A stretch of 34,421 bases of DNA, from positions 1-34,421 of the forward strand of contig JAEWSN010000160.1 of assembly GCA_023459915.1 (NCBI GenBank), given 5' to 3'. Shown here piece after piece: positions 1 to 7,185 of the stretch. The notes beneath the pieces are model-generated. The model was not told the DNA's origin. It ran no database searches and saw only the letters and a program-made list of their open reading frames with translations. The translations under genes and the position numbers were made by a program. Each line of letters starts with the position of its first letter. Position 1 is the first letter of the stretch. Source of the DNA: Bacillota bacterium (GTDB lineage: Bacteria; Bacillota; Clostridia; DSM-8532).

Positions 1-1274
1 ACCGCGCCGATTTCCATGCGCTTGGCAACGTAGCCGGGGTGATAGATTTCTGTCACCTGGCCGGTCGCAAGCCCAATCTGATTGCCGTAGGAGCTGTACC
101 CGTGCGCCGCCGTTGTGGTGATGACGCGCTGGGGCAGCTTTCCCGGAAGCGTTTGTGCCAGGGGAACCGTGGGGTCTCCGCTGCCCGTGACGCGCATGGC
201 CTGGTACACATAGGAACGGCCGGACAGCGGATCGCGGATGGCCCCGCCCAGACAGGTTGCCGCGCCGCCGAACGGCTCAATTTCCGTGGGATGGTTGTGG
301 GTTTCGTTCTTGAACATCACCAGCCATTCCTCGGTTCGGCCGGCGACATCGGCCTGCACCACGATGCTGCAGGCATTGATCTCCTCGGATACGTCCAGAT
401 TGTCGAGCCTGCCGTTTTTGCGCAGCGCCTTCATGCCGATGGTCGCCAGATCCATGAGGCACAGCTCCTTGTGCTTGCCGGCATGAACGATTTCACGGGT
501 GGCAAGGTACTGCGCCCAGGTTTCCCGGATGCGTGCGCCAACGGGTCCGTCGGAAAAGGAGACCTCGTCGATGTCGGTCAGGAAGGTGGTGTGCCGGCAA
601 TGATCCGACCAGTAGGTGTCGATCATGCGCAGCTCCGTGATGGTGGGATCGCGCTGCTCGGTGTCCCGGAAATACGCCTGGCAGAACTGCAAATCGGCCA
701 GCGACATGGCAAAGCCCATCTCCGTCATGAAATGGGAGAGTCCGGCCTCATCCCATTCCAGAAATCCATGGAGAATCCGGACATCCTCCGGTACGGGATA
801 CTCGGCATGCAGGGTTTGCGGCCGATCCATGGAAACCTCGTGGCTTTCCACGGGATTGATGACGTATTGCCGGATACGGTCGAAATCGGCATCGGAAACG
901 GCCCCCTTGAAAACAAGCACCCGCGCCACCGCCACCTCCGGGCGTTCCCCGAAGCTGATGAGCTGGATGCACTGCGCGGCGGAATCCGCGCGCTGGTCGT
1001 ACTGGCCCGGCAGAAAGGAAACCGCGATGACCCGTTCGTCTTCCGCGAGTGGGAAGGTGTCGTCGTAAATCTCGTCCATGGGCGGTTCGGAAAACACAAG
1101 CGTCTTCGCCTTCTCATAGTCGCCGGCGGGAATGCCCTCGGTGTCGTACCGCTGGAGCACACGCACCTGTTCGAGCCCCACGATGCCGAGATTTCTGGTC
1201 AACTCCCGTCTGAGGCCTTGCGCCTCCACGTCGAACCCACGCTTCTTTTCCACGAACAGTCTGCGAACGCCCAT
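1..1274 (-). CDS. purL: Phosphoribosylformylglycinamidine synthase, N-terminal part (cut by window edge)
   Basis: This enzyme converts FGAR, glutamine and ATP to FGAM in purine synthesis. About 424 codons are visible and the frame is still open at base 1, so the C-terminal part lies outside the window. The protein starts MGVRRLFVEKKRGFDVEA, as in the long single-chain PurL of clostridia, whose N-terminal domain replaces PurS. Clear motifs are TYWSDHCRHTTF near residues 220-231 and FKNETHNHPTEIEPFGGAA near 321-339, followed by CLGGAIRDPLSGR, which form the ATP/substrate-binding core. The ATG at 1274 is preceded by GGGAGG five bases upstream. It lies downstream of tRNA-Leu and its terminator, so it probably has its own promoter, although I see only a weak one. 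A near-palindrome at 1328-1349 lies in that gap. Identification is firm; the full length cannot be judged. Confidence 0.93.
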   Translation of the reverse strand, partial: MGVRRLFVEKKRGFDVEAQGLRRELTRNLGIVGLEQVRVLQRYDTEGIPAGDYEKAKTLVFSEPPMDEIYDDTFPLAEDERVIAVSFLPGQYDQRADSAAQCIQLISFGERPEVAVARVLVFKGAVSDADFDRIRQYVINPVESHEVSMDRPQTLHAEYPVPEDVRILHGFLEWDEAGLSHFMTEMGFAMSLADLQFCQAYFRDTEQRDPTITELRMIDTYWSDHCRHTTFLTDIDEVSFSDGPVGARIRETWAQYLATREIVHAGKHKELCLMDLATIGMKALRKNGRLDNLDVSEEINACSIVVQADVAGRTEEWLVMFKNETHNHPTEIEPFGGAATCLGGAIRDPLSGRSYVYQAMRVTGSGDPTVPLAQTLPGKLPQRVITTTAAHGYSSYGNQIGLATGQVTEIYHPGYVAKRMEIGA

Positions 1275-1327
1275 GATTCCTCCCTGTCAACGCTTCCTCG
1301 TGTGGCCGTGCACGCGCCAATGGATGA

Positions 1328-1349
1328 TGCAAACACGTTGTGTTTTGCA
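1328..1349. promoter_or_regulatory. Near-palindrome upstream of purL, possible operator
   Basis: TGCAAACAC-GTT-GTGTTTTGCA is an inverted repeat with one unpaired base, 54 to 75 bases ahead of the purL start and between the tRNA terminator and the gene. On the minus strand TTGCAA sits at its upstream edge and could act as a -35 element, but the matching -10 (TCATCC) is poor. It could be a repressor site or a small hairpin. It does not match the PurBox pattern I know. Confidence 0.35.
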
Positions 1350-1373
1350 ACGCGCCGTGACATGTAAAAAGAA

Positions 1374-1399
1374 AGAGGGCTGGTATTACCCAACCCTCT
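1374..1399 (-). terminator. Rho-independent terminator of tRNA-Leu
   Basis: Read on the minus strand, AGAGGGTTGG and CCAGCCCTCT form a 10-bp stem with one G-U pair around the loop GTAATA. The tail TTTCTTTTT follows directly. The stem begins two bases after the encoded CCA of the tRNA gene, so the tRNA is transcribed as its own unit. Confidence 0.85.
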
Positions 1400-1400
1400 C

Positions 1401-1486
1401 TGGTGCCGAAGGCGGGACTTGAACCCGCACGCCCTCGCGGGCAATGGATTTTGAGTCCACAGCGTCTGCCATTCCACCACTTCGGC
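1401..1486 (-). tRNA. tRNA-Leu (anticodon CAA)
   Basis: The minus strand gives an 86-nt class II tRNA. The acceptor arms GCCGAAG and CTTCGGC pair perfectly, the discriminator is A and the CCA end is encoded. The anticodon loop is CTCAAAA with anticodon CAA (bases 1451-1453 on the plus strand), closed by TGGA/TCCA. A variable arm (GCCCGCGAGGGC) and a T arm with GGTTCAAGTCC are present. The long variable arm and CAA anticodon fit leucine decoding UUG. Confidence 0.95.
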
Positions 1487-1543
1487 TTACTTCCCTGCGC
1501 CCGAATCCGGTGCGCTGTAAGGTTTTCCGCCTCACACCGCATC

Positions 1544-1572
1544 ATTATACCATGGCATCCGGGCCACCGCAA
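1544..1572 (-). promoter_or_regulatory. Promoter of tRNA-Leu
   Basis: On the minus strand TTGCGG, a 17-base spacer and a perfect TATAAT lie in sigma-A arrangement. Transcription would begin near 1537, about 50 bases before the mature tRNA 5' end. Confidence 0.65.
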
Positions 1573-1658
1573 GCATCCCTGCATTCCGGAATCCAAGCCC
1601 TTTTCCCAACCGTTTTCATCCGCGTGCCCCTCCTGCCTGCAACCCTCCGGACAAACAA

Positions 1659-1682
1659 GAAAACGCGCTTGCGCGCGTTTTC
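1659..1682 (-). terminator. Terminator downstream of htrA
   Basis: A perfect 10-bp stem (GAAAACGCGC / GCGCGTTTTC) has a four-base loop. On the minus strand it is followed by the T-rich run TTGTTTGT. It lies 58 bases past the htrA stop codon and matches no other gene end. Confidence 0.8.
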
Positions 1683-1739
1683 CAAAAAGGGAGGAGATTC
1701 CTGCCGGTGTCTGCTTTCCGGCGACCGGCAGGAACCCGG

Positions 1740-3665
1740 TCAGTTCGAATTTGCCGTGGATCCAAGGGTCAGGGAGATCTCCTTGGATTCTCCCGCCGAT
1801 GGCTGTGCTCCCTCGGGAATCCGGTAAACCGTCAGGGTGACGACATCCCCGGGACTGAATTTGTTCTTCTGCTCCTCAAGCTCGTCATAGGTCTTGACTT
1901 CCACCCCGTTGAACGCGGTGATGATGTCGTATTGCCGGATGCCGGCCTCGTCCGCGGGGCTGTCCTCCATGACGCTGCCCACCAGCACCCCTTCGGGCAC
2001 CTTGTTGGCCCTGGCCACCTCCGCGGTGAACGTGTTGTCGATGCTGACCCCGATTTGCGGCCGCACCACAAACCCATCCGCCATCAGGCTGTCCGCGATG
2101 TCCATGGCATCCTTGATGGGAATGGCGAAGCCAAGCCCCTCGTAACTGGTGCCGCCGATTTTGGAGGAGTTGACGCCAATGACCTGGCCTTCGGCATTGA
2201 GCAGCGCGCCGCCACTGTTGCCGGGGCTGATCGCCGCGTCCGTCTGGATGAGCCGCAGCATGTTGCCGCCGCCCGTGTCCACGCGCCGGTTCAAGCCGCT
2301 GATGATGCCGGAGGTGACGGAACCCATGTACTCGAGCCCCGCCGGATTGCCGATGGCGACGGCAAGCTCCCCGATCACCAGGTTGTCGGAATCGCCGATT
2401 TCCGCAACCGGCAGGTTCTGCGCGTCGATCTTGATGACCGCGATGTCCGTCTTGGCATCCAGTCCGATGATGGTCGCCTCATAGGGTTCGTCCGGATGGC
2501 TGGGCAGCACCACCGTGATTCGGCCTGTATTCGAAAAACGGGTGCGGCTGGTGCCGGTATTGGCGGCAGCCTCCACCACGTGGTTGTTGGTCAGGATGTA
2601 CCCGTCCGCGCTGATGATGATGCCCGAACCCTGGCCCCCGCCCGGCTGGGCGCCGAAAAAGGAGTCGTTGTAGGTGTATTCCACGTTGATGCCGACCACG
2701 GACGGGCCGGCCTTTTCGGCGATGGCCGTGATGGGTTCGTCCGTGCGGTTGAGGATTTCCACCTTGCGGACGGTGTTGTCCGCCGGCACACTTGGCTGGG
2801 CCGATGGCTGCGGTGCGAGCGACGCGAAGAGATCGGACCGGTAGGCATACACCACGCCGCCGGTGATGGCACTGCCTATCAGCGAACACACGAGCCCAAT
2901 CGCGATCATCGGACCCACAAGCCCCTTCATGCGCCCCTTCCCGGGCTTTCTGTACTTCTCATTGTAGAAGGGCGCGGTCTTCAGATCCTCGTACCGATCC
3001 CCGCCCGTTTCGGCACGCGACACGCCTGCCGCTGCGGCGCGGGTTACGCCCTCCGACGGGTTTCCGGCCGGTCCGGTTCCCCGGGGCCGACTGCCGGGCT
3101 GTTGTGTCCCCGCTTGCCGTGCGCCCGCAGGGGCTGTTCCCGCATGGACTGCACCCGGATATTGGGCCCCATACGGAGCCCCCGGGTATTGCCCGCCAGG
3201 ATACGGACCGCCCGCGTACTGTCCGCCCGGATACTGTCCAGCCTGATATTGTCCGGCCTGATATTGTCCGGCCTGATATTGTCCAGCCGGGTACTGTCCG
3301 GCCGGGTATTGTCCCCCCGGATACTGCCCGCCCGGGTATGGCGCACCCGGATATTGGCCGCCATAGGGAGGCACACCGGCATAACCGGGCTGCCCCTGCG
3401 GCGCGGCGGCATTGGGTGACCATTGCATGGCCGGCGCCGGATATTGGTTGTGTCCGGGCCGCCCTGATTCGCCGGCATTGCCGTGTCCAGCCTGCGCCGG
3501 TTCGCCTGCACTGTTCCGACCGGGCGACACCGTTTCGTTCGGGGTGACGGTTGTCGTCATTTCCGCCGTCTCCTGATCCCTCAGGCCGGATTCGGGCTGT
3601 ATCGTCTGCTCCACGGATGTTTCCTGGAGATTTTGGTCTTGCCGGTTGTTCTCAGAATTCGTCAT
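1740..3665 (-). CDS. htrA: HtrA/DegP-type membrane-anchored serine protease
   Basis: This is a quality-control protease of the cell surface, 641 residues long. From the N-terminus it has about 245 cytoplasmic residues rich in Pro, Gly, Gln and Tyr, one transmembrane segment near 249-275, a trypsin-like domain, and a PDZ domain near 530-620. The triad is visible as His362 (TNNHVVEA), Asp407 (KTDIAVIK) and Ser484 (SPGNSGGALL). Family members in Firmicutes usually have a much shorter N-terminal region; here 13 pentapeptide blocks of the PGGQY type fill residues 101-165. The ATG at 3665 has AAGGAG 11 bases upstream, a rather long spacing. The gene lies 165 bases downstream of a histidine kinase on the same strand. 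CssRS of Bacillus is known to control htrA, so a similar circuit is likely but inferred. A terminator follows. Confidence 0.93.
   Translation of the reverse strand: MTNSENNRQDQNLQETSVEQTIQPESGLRDQETAEMTTTVTPNETVSPGRNSAGEPAQAGHGNAGESGRPGHNQYPAPAMQWSPNAAAPQGQPGYAGVPPYGGQYPGAPYPGGQYPGGQYPAGQYPAGQYQAGQYQAGQYQAGQYPGGQYAGGPYPGGQYPGAPYGAQYPGAVHAGTAPAGARQAGTQQPGSRPRGTGPAGNPSEGVTRAAAAGVSRAETGGDRYEDLKTAPFYNEKYRKPGKGRMKGLVGPMIAIGLVCSLIGSAITGGVVYAYRSDLFASLAPQPSAQPSVPADNTVRKVEILNRTDEPITAIAEKAGPSVVGINVEYTYNDSFFGAQPGGGQGSGIIISADGYILTNNHVVEAAANTGTSRTRFSNTGRITVVLPSHPDEPYEATIIGLDAKTDIAVIKIDAQNLPVAEIGDSDNLVIGELAVAIGNPAGLEYMGSVTSGIISGLNRRVDTGGGNMLRLIQTDAAISPGNSGGALLNAEGQVIGVNSSKIGGTSYEGLGFAIPIKDAMDIADSLMADGFVVRPQIGVSIDNTFTAEVARANKVPEGVLVGSVMEDSPADEAGIRQYDIITAFNGVEVKTYDELEEQKNKFSPGDVVTLTVYRIPEGAQPSAGESKEISLTLGSTANSN
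3171..3365 (-). repeat. In-gene 15-bp repeat array coding PGGQY-like pentapeptides
   Basis: Residues 101-165 of HtrA are 13 consecutive five-residue blocks, each ending in QY or PY: PGGQY, PAGQY, QAGQY, AGGPY and PGAPY. Codon use is similar between blocks, so the DNA repeats with a 15-bp period and could change length by recombination. The region is predicted to be cytoplasmic because it precedes the single membrane segment. Confidence 0.85.
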
Positions 3666-3681
3666 GCTGGCTCACACTCCT

Positions 3682-3704
3682 TGTCCCTGTCCCTGTCCCT
3701 GTCC
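3682..3704 (-). repeat. Hexanucleotide repeat in the htrA 5' leader
   Basis: TGTCCC occurs three full times plus five bases (GGGACA on the coding strand). The array ends right at the AAGGAG ribosome binding site of htrA. Such arrays can change copy number by slippage, but six-base steps outside a coding frame would only change leader length. Confidence 0.8.
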
Positions 3705-3763
3705 GCGAAGCGGAAAGGGATCCCGCCGGTGATCCGGCCGGTTGCCGTTGTTCATCTGCTCAT

Positions 3764-3806
3764 ATTGTAACGGGCATTTTTGACAGGGGTGTGAACAGAT
3801 TGTGAA
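3764..3806 (-). promoter_or_regulatory. htrA promoter with TTCACA direct repeat
   Basis: On the minus strand a -10 element TACAAT (3764-3769) lacks a good -35. In its place, centred about 30 bases upstream, is the direct repeat TTCACA-ATCTG-TTCACA (3790-3806), an 11-bp period. OmpR/PhoB-family regulators typically bind 6-mer direct repeats with this period over a weak -35. The adjacent operon encodes such a regulator, so this is a plausible activation site. Assignment of the site to that regulator is inference. Confidence 0.55.
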
Positions 3807-3830
3807 TTGTGCCCGGCGCCGGCAACGCTG

Positions 3831-5360
3831 TCAATAGTCTTTCTGTCCCCCCGGCAGCGCAGCCGATTCCGGCGGTTCGGAGAGCGGGAGCGTGAATACG
3901 AATGTGGTGCCCTGGTTTGGCGCGCTGGCGACACGGATGTCCTCATGGTGCGCCAGAATGATGCTGCGGACAATTGCCAGGCCAATGCCGACGCCGGTTC
4001 GATCCGAGCTCCGCGACTTGTCGGTTTTGTAAAACCGGTCGAACACGTACGGGAGCTCCTCCGCGGAGATACCCACCCCCGTATCGGACACGGAGATCTC
4101 CAGCTTCTCCCTGGCGGTCTGAACCCCCACACGGATGAGCCCCTTTTCCGGGGTGAACTTGATGGCGTTCTGCAGCAGGTTGAGCAGCAGCCGCTGGATG
4201 GCGTCACGATCCGCCCAGACATGCATGCGCTCATGCTCAAAATCCGCCTCGAAGCGCAAATCCTTGTCTTCGAAGGGCTGCTGCAGGAAGATGACGCAGT
4301 GCCGGATCAACTCGCAGATGTCGAACACGGCCGGCGACAGGCTGGCACTGCCGGACTCCATTTTCGTGAGATCCAGCAGATCATTGACCATCCGGTGCAT
4401 GCGATGGGTTTCGTCCCGCACAATTTTGAGATAGTCCTGCTGCCGTTCCGCCGGCACCGTGCCATCGAGCATGCCGTCGACGAATCCCTTGATGGAGGTC
4501 AGCGGGGTGCGCAGCTCATGGGACACGTTGCTGACGAAGTCCCGGCGGATTCTTTCCAGATTGGCAAGGGCATCCACCATGTCATTGAAGCTGCCGGCCA
4601 GCTGCCCGAACTCATCCTGCCCGCGCAGGGGAAGCCGCTCGGAGAACTCGCCCGACGCAATGCGGCGCGCGGCCTGGCTCATCTGGCGCAACGGCGCGGA
4701 CAGCCTCCGGGAAAACACGAATCCCAGCAGCACGGACACCAGAATGCCCGCAGCGGCGGAGATGCCAAACAACCTGATGATGGCGTTGCGCGTGGACTGG
4801 ATTTCCGGCATGCGGGCATGCAGCAGCACAATCCCCTCAAGATTGAGGCCATAGGGCGGCAGCGCCTCGTACGAAAAAGGAATGCGCACCGTGAGCCACT
4901 GGATGCCCGTTCCCTTGAAAAGACCGTAGAAGTCTCCCTGCAAATAGTCTCCGCCAACATCCGCGCCGTCTTGCGCCGGCAGGGTGTACTGGCGCTCGTC
5001 CTGCAGCCGGTAGCGGCCCTGGCCGAGGGATTCGAGCCGGTCGGTCACCCAATCCGGCAAGTCCGACGTCATGACCAGTGTGCCGTCATCCATCGCAATC
5101 CAGATCATCGAGGCCGCATTGCCGCCCACACTGTCCAAAAAGCTGCGGAAAAGCAAGGGCGCAAGCACACTGTCCTGATTCTCGAGATAGATTTTGAGCG
5201 TGTCCACAATGCGTGCCCCGGATTGGCGCAGCGAGGCCGCCTTGTCCGCCACGGCCCGCTGCTCCATGAACAGCCAGAAAACCGCGCCGGTGATGGAAAT
5301 GCCCACCAGCAGCACGGTCATGAGGATGACGACCACCCGTGTGAATAGGGAGCGACGCAT
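3831..5360 (-). CDS. Sensor histidine kinase (two-component system, HAMP type)
   Basis: This is a membrane kinase of 509 residues that should phosphorylate the response regulator encoded just upstream. Order of parts: transmembrane segment near 7-32, an extracytoplasmic sensor region to about 192, a second transmembrane segment near 193-217, HAMP near 218-270, a HisKA domain with the H-box VSNVSHELRTPLTSI (His281), and an ATPase domain with N-box LLQNAIKFTP (Asn398), G1 DTGVG (426-430) and G2 GVGIGL. The frame stays open 17 codons further upstream, but the start at MRRSLFTRV is chosen because its ATG overlaps the stop of the regulator gene (TGATG), giving translational coupling. The sensor region resembles nothing I can name, so the stimulus is unknown. 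The position before htrA suggests envelope stress. Confidence 0.92.
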   Translation of the reverse strand: MRRSLFTRVVVILMTVLLVGISITGAVFWLFMEQRAVADKAASLRQSGARIVDTLKIYLENQDSVLAPLLFRSFLDSVGGNAASMIWIAMDDGTLVMTSDLPDWVTDRLESLGQGRYRLQDERQYTLPAQDGADVGGDYLQGDFYGLFKGTGIQWLTVRIPFSYEALPPYGLNLEGIVLLHARMPEIQSTRNAIIRLFGISAAAGILVSVLLGFVFSRRLSAPLRQMSQAARRIASGEFSERLPLRGQDEFGQLAGSFNDMVDALANLERIRRDFVSNVSHELRTPLTSIKGFVDGMLDGTVPAERQQDYLKIVRDETHRMHRMVNDLLDLTKMESGSASLSPAVFDICELIRHCVIFLQQPFEDKDLRFEADFEHERMHVWADRDAIQRLLLNLLQNAIKFTPEKGLIRVGVQTAREKLEISVSDTGVGISAEELPYVFDRFYKTDKSRSSDRTGVGIGLAIVRSIILAHHEDIRVASAPNQGTTFVFTLPLSEPPESAALPGGQKDY

Positions 5361-6049
5361 CACTTCACCTCGAATTTGTACCCGACACTCCAAACGGTCT
5401 TGATGAGCCATTTTGATTCGGGGTTGATTTCAAGCTTTTCCCGGAGGCGTTTGATGTGGACGTCCACGGTGCGGGTGTCCCCATAGAAATCGAACCCCCA
5501 GACGTTCTCCAGCAGCTGTTCACGGGTGAACACCTTGTTGGGGTTGGAGGCCAGAAAATAGAGCAGTTCCAATTCCTTTGGCGGCAGCTCCAGCTCGCGC
5601 CCGTTGAGCGTGACGGTATAGTTGGCCTTGCTGATGGTGAGGCCCGGGTACACCAGCTGCTCCTGCGGCTCCTCCCTGCGCTCGTAGCGCCGCAGCACGG
5701 CCCTGATGCGCGCGGAAAGCTCATTGGGTTCGAACGGCTTGACCATGTAGTCGTCCGCGCCAAGCTCGAGCCCCAGCACCTTGTTGAAGGTTTCGTCCCG
5801 CGCGGAAAGCATGATGATGGGAATTTGACTGAACCGCCGAATCTCCCGACACACCTGCCAGCCGTCGATGCCGGGGAGCATGATGTCGAGTACAACCAGA
5901 TCCGGGGCGGTTTCCTTGAACACCTCCACAGCCTTGCGGCCATCATGGGCAAGTGTCACGCGAAAACCGTCCTTTTCCAGATACAAACGAATCAACTCAC
6001 TGATGGGAAGATCGTCGTCGACGACCAGAATCATTGCGCCTGACGCCAT
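5360..6049 (-). CDS. OmpR/PhoB-family response regulator
   Basis: This DNA-binding regulator has 229 residues. The N-terminal receiver has the acidic pair in VVDDD, the phospho-acceptor Asp in LVVLDIMLPG (about residue 55), Ser in MLSA and Lys in MVKPF. A winged-helix C-terminal domain follows, with FTREQLLENVWG and RTVDVHIKRLREKLE. Two start codons are adjacent, GTG at 6052 and ATG at 6049. AAGGAGG lies four bases before the ATG and only one base before the GTG, so ATG is preferred. The gene overlaps the kinase start by one base and follows the small coiled-coil gene by 69 bases. A likely target is the htrA promoter, which carries a direct repeat of the type this family binds. Confidence 0.94.
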   Translation of the reverse strand: MASGAMILVVDDDLPISELIRLYLEKDGFRVTLAHDGRKAVEVFKETAPDLVVLDIMLPGIDGWQVCREIRRFSQIPIIMLSARDETFNKVLGLELGADDYMVKPFEPNELSARIRAVLRRYERREEPQEQLVYPGLTISKANYTVTLNGRELELPPKELELLYFLASNPNKVFTREQLLENVWGFDFYGDTRTVDVHIKRLREKLEINPESKWLIKTVWSVGYKFEVK

Positions 6050-6118
6050 CACGCCTCCTTGCCTGACCCATGGGCCATGCTGTTGGCCTTTTCCAAATGC
6101 TTCTTCACAGAACCCTTT

Positions 6119-6319
6119 TTACTGGATCATGCCGTTGCGGGAGGTGAGCAGATCCATATGATCCTGATCCCCGGCCATCTCCTGCTGCATTTTCTTCTGG
6201 CTCTGCCGTATCTCGGCCAGTTCACCAAGGATTTTTTTCTGTTGTTCCAATATCTGCCGCTGATCCTCGCGAATCCGCTCCAACAATGCAAAATGTCGGT
6301 TCAATTCCATCTCTTTCAT
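6119..6319 (-). CDS. Small coiled-coil protein upstream of the two-component system
   Basis: The 66-residue product starts MKEMELNRHFALLERIRE and is almost entirely charged and Gln-rich with heptad-like spacing of Leu, Ile and Met (ILEQQKKILGELAEIRQSQ), so a single long coiled coil is likely. No signal peptide or membrane segment is seen. The ATG is preceded by GGGAGG with an eight-base gap. A promoter about 100 bases upstream and the 69-base gap to the response regulator suggest it is the first gene of that operon. I do not recognise a family. It could be a scaffold or modulator of the regulator, or an unrelated small protein; the good ribosome binding site is the main support for it being real. 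Confidence 0.6.
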   Translation of the reverse strand: MKEMELNRHFALLERIREDQRQILEQQKKILGELAEIRQSQKKMQQEMAGDQDHMDLLTSRNGMIQ

Positions 6320-6419
6320 GGGTCCTGCCTCCCTGCTGTCCAATCCAACCTGTTGATATCGGGACCACGTCTTCTGTCACGCGAACACCCTCGCGGACCG
6401 ACTGTACCAATCTGTCTCC

Positions 6420-6448
6420 ATTATCCTTGAACAAATCGGGGATTGCAA
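6420..6448 (-). promoter_or_regulatory. Promoter of the coiled-coil / two-component operon
   Basis: On the minus strand TTGCAA (6443-6448), a 17-base spacer and GATAAT (6420-6425) give a plausible sigma-A promoter. The leader would be about 94 bases to the ATG at 6319. Confidence 0.5.
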
Positions 6449-6575
6449 CACCGCAGCGATTTCCATCTATTCATACATTTCAATTTTCTATTTAGTTACA
6501 TTTTTACTATTATATATTTTTTCATATTGTCTGTTTCATCATGAAAAACGGCAAAACCATGGCTATTCGTAGGGA

Positions 6576-6592
6576 TTCGACATGTTTCGACA
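6576..6592 (+). promoter_or_regulatory. Two tandem Spo0A boxes upstream of abrB
   Basis: TTCGACA occurs twice, at 6576-6582 and 6586-6592, with start points exactly 10 bp apart, one helical turn. TTCGACA is the known 0A box, and abrB is the classic Spo0A-repressed gene in Bacillus. The boxes lie about 75 bases upstream of the -35 at 6667. They also lie about 45 bases downstream of a weak AT-rich promoter (TTTACT-N16-TATTGT, 6503-6530), where they could block elongation or initiation. Confidence 0.65.
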
Positions 6593-6666
6593 AGTGGAAC
6601 AAGCAAAACGAAATGATAATTTTTTCCTTTTTTCATGCTTTTTGCCTTATATTCTGCCAAAACCCG

Positions 6667-6695
6667 TTGACGCTAATTGGTATTTATGGTATCGT
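6667..6695 (+). promoter_or_regulatory. Promoter of abrB
   Basis: TTGACG (6667-6672), a 17-base spacer and TATCGT (6690-6695) form a sigma-A-like promoter. The leader of about 100 bases contains an 8-bp inverted repeat ATTCATTC / GAATGAAT (6739-6763). The ribosome binding site is a run of seven G (6787-6793), eight bases ahead of the ATG, which is unusual beside the AGGAGG types elsewhere in the window. The rest of the 6320-6800 gap is AT-rich DNA with no convincing gene. Confidence 0.6.
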
Positions 6696-6800
6696 AAAAC
6701 ACGCAACAAGAGGACGGCTTTCCGCTTCGGCGAAGGCCATTCATTCCAATAACGAGAATGAATCATTCCTCGAGGCTTTAGATTATGGGGGGGTAACCAA

Positions 6801-7043
6801 ATGAAATCAACAGGTATTGTGAGAAAAGTAGATGAACTCGGCCGTGTGGTGCTGCCAATCGAACTTCGGCGCACCTTGGACATCGCTGAAAAAGACGCGC
6901 TCGAAATCTATGTGGACGGCGCAACCATCATCCTCAAGAAGTACGAACCGGCTTGCATCTTCTGCGACAACGCAAAAGACATCCGTGTCTACAAAGGCAA
7001 GAACATCTGCCCCGAATGCATGGCGGAACTGAAAAAGGCGTAG
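6801..7043 (+). CDS. abrB: AbrB-family transition-state regulator
   Basis: This is a small DNA-binding regulator of 80 residues. Residues 1-47 form the SpoVT/AbrB swapped-hairpin fold (STGIVRKVDELGRVVLPIEL, then EKDALEIYVDGATIILKKY). The C-terminal part has two Cys pairs, CIFC and CPEC, which probably bind a metal or stabilise the dimer. In Bacillus AbrB represses post-exponential genes until Spo0A-P shuts off its own gene. The upstream Spo0A boxes support the same hierarchy here. It is transcribed alone and ends in a strong terminator. Confidence 0.93.
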   Translation: MKSTGIVRKVDELGRVVLPIELRRTLDIAEKDALEIYVDGATIILKKYEPACIFCDNAKDIRVYKGKNICPECMAELKKA

Positions 7044-7120
7044 GGCGCATGCGCCACAACGCTCCTTGTCAGGTACCCGCGCCGCGGGCAGCGCTGTCTT
7101 GATGAATCCAGTCCGTTGAA

Positions 7121-7158
7121 GAAGCCGTTTCCCAGGGCAACACCCGGGAAACGGCTTC
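7121..7158 (+). terminator. Terminator between abrB and the convergent oxoamine synthase gene
   Basis: A perfect 13-bp stem (GAAGCCGTTTCCC / GGGAAACGGCTTC) has a 12-base loop and is followed by TTCTTTCGTT. On the minus strand a T-rich flank (TTCTTCAACGG) also follows, so it could serve both converging genes. Confidence 0.8.
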
Positions 7159-7185
7159 TTTCGTTCGGCATTGCTCCGGGTTTCG

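Noticed and set aside
39..1367. Long plus-strand open frame of 442 codons
   Set aside because: It is antisense to purL, whose motifs are unmistakable on the minus strand. GC-rich codon use keeps the opposite strand open.
1707..3419. Plus-strand open frame of 570 codons with ILSGLILSG-like repeats
   Set aside because: The repeats are the antisense reading of the HtrA pentapeptide array. No ribosome binding site or family motif.
3807..5348. Plus-strand open frame of 513 codons
   Set aside because: Antisense to the histidine kinase, no recognisable domain.
6541..6804. Open frame of 87 codons upstream of abrB
   Set aside because: It has no ribosome binding site, contains the Spo0A boxes and the abrB promoter, and overlaps the abrB start.
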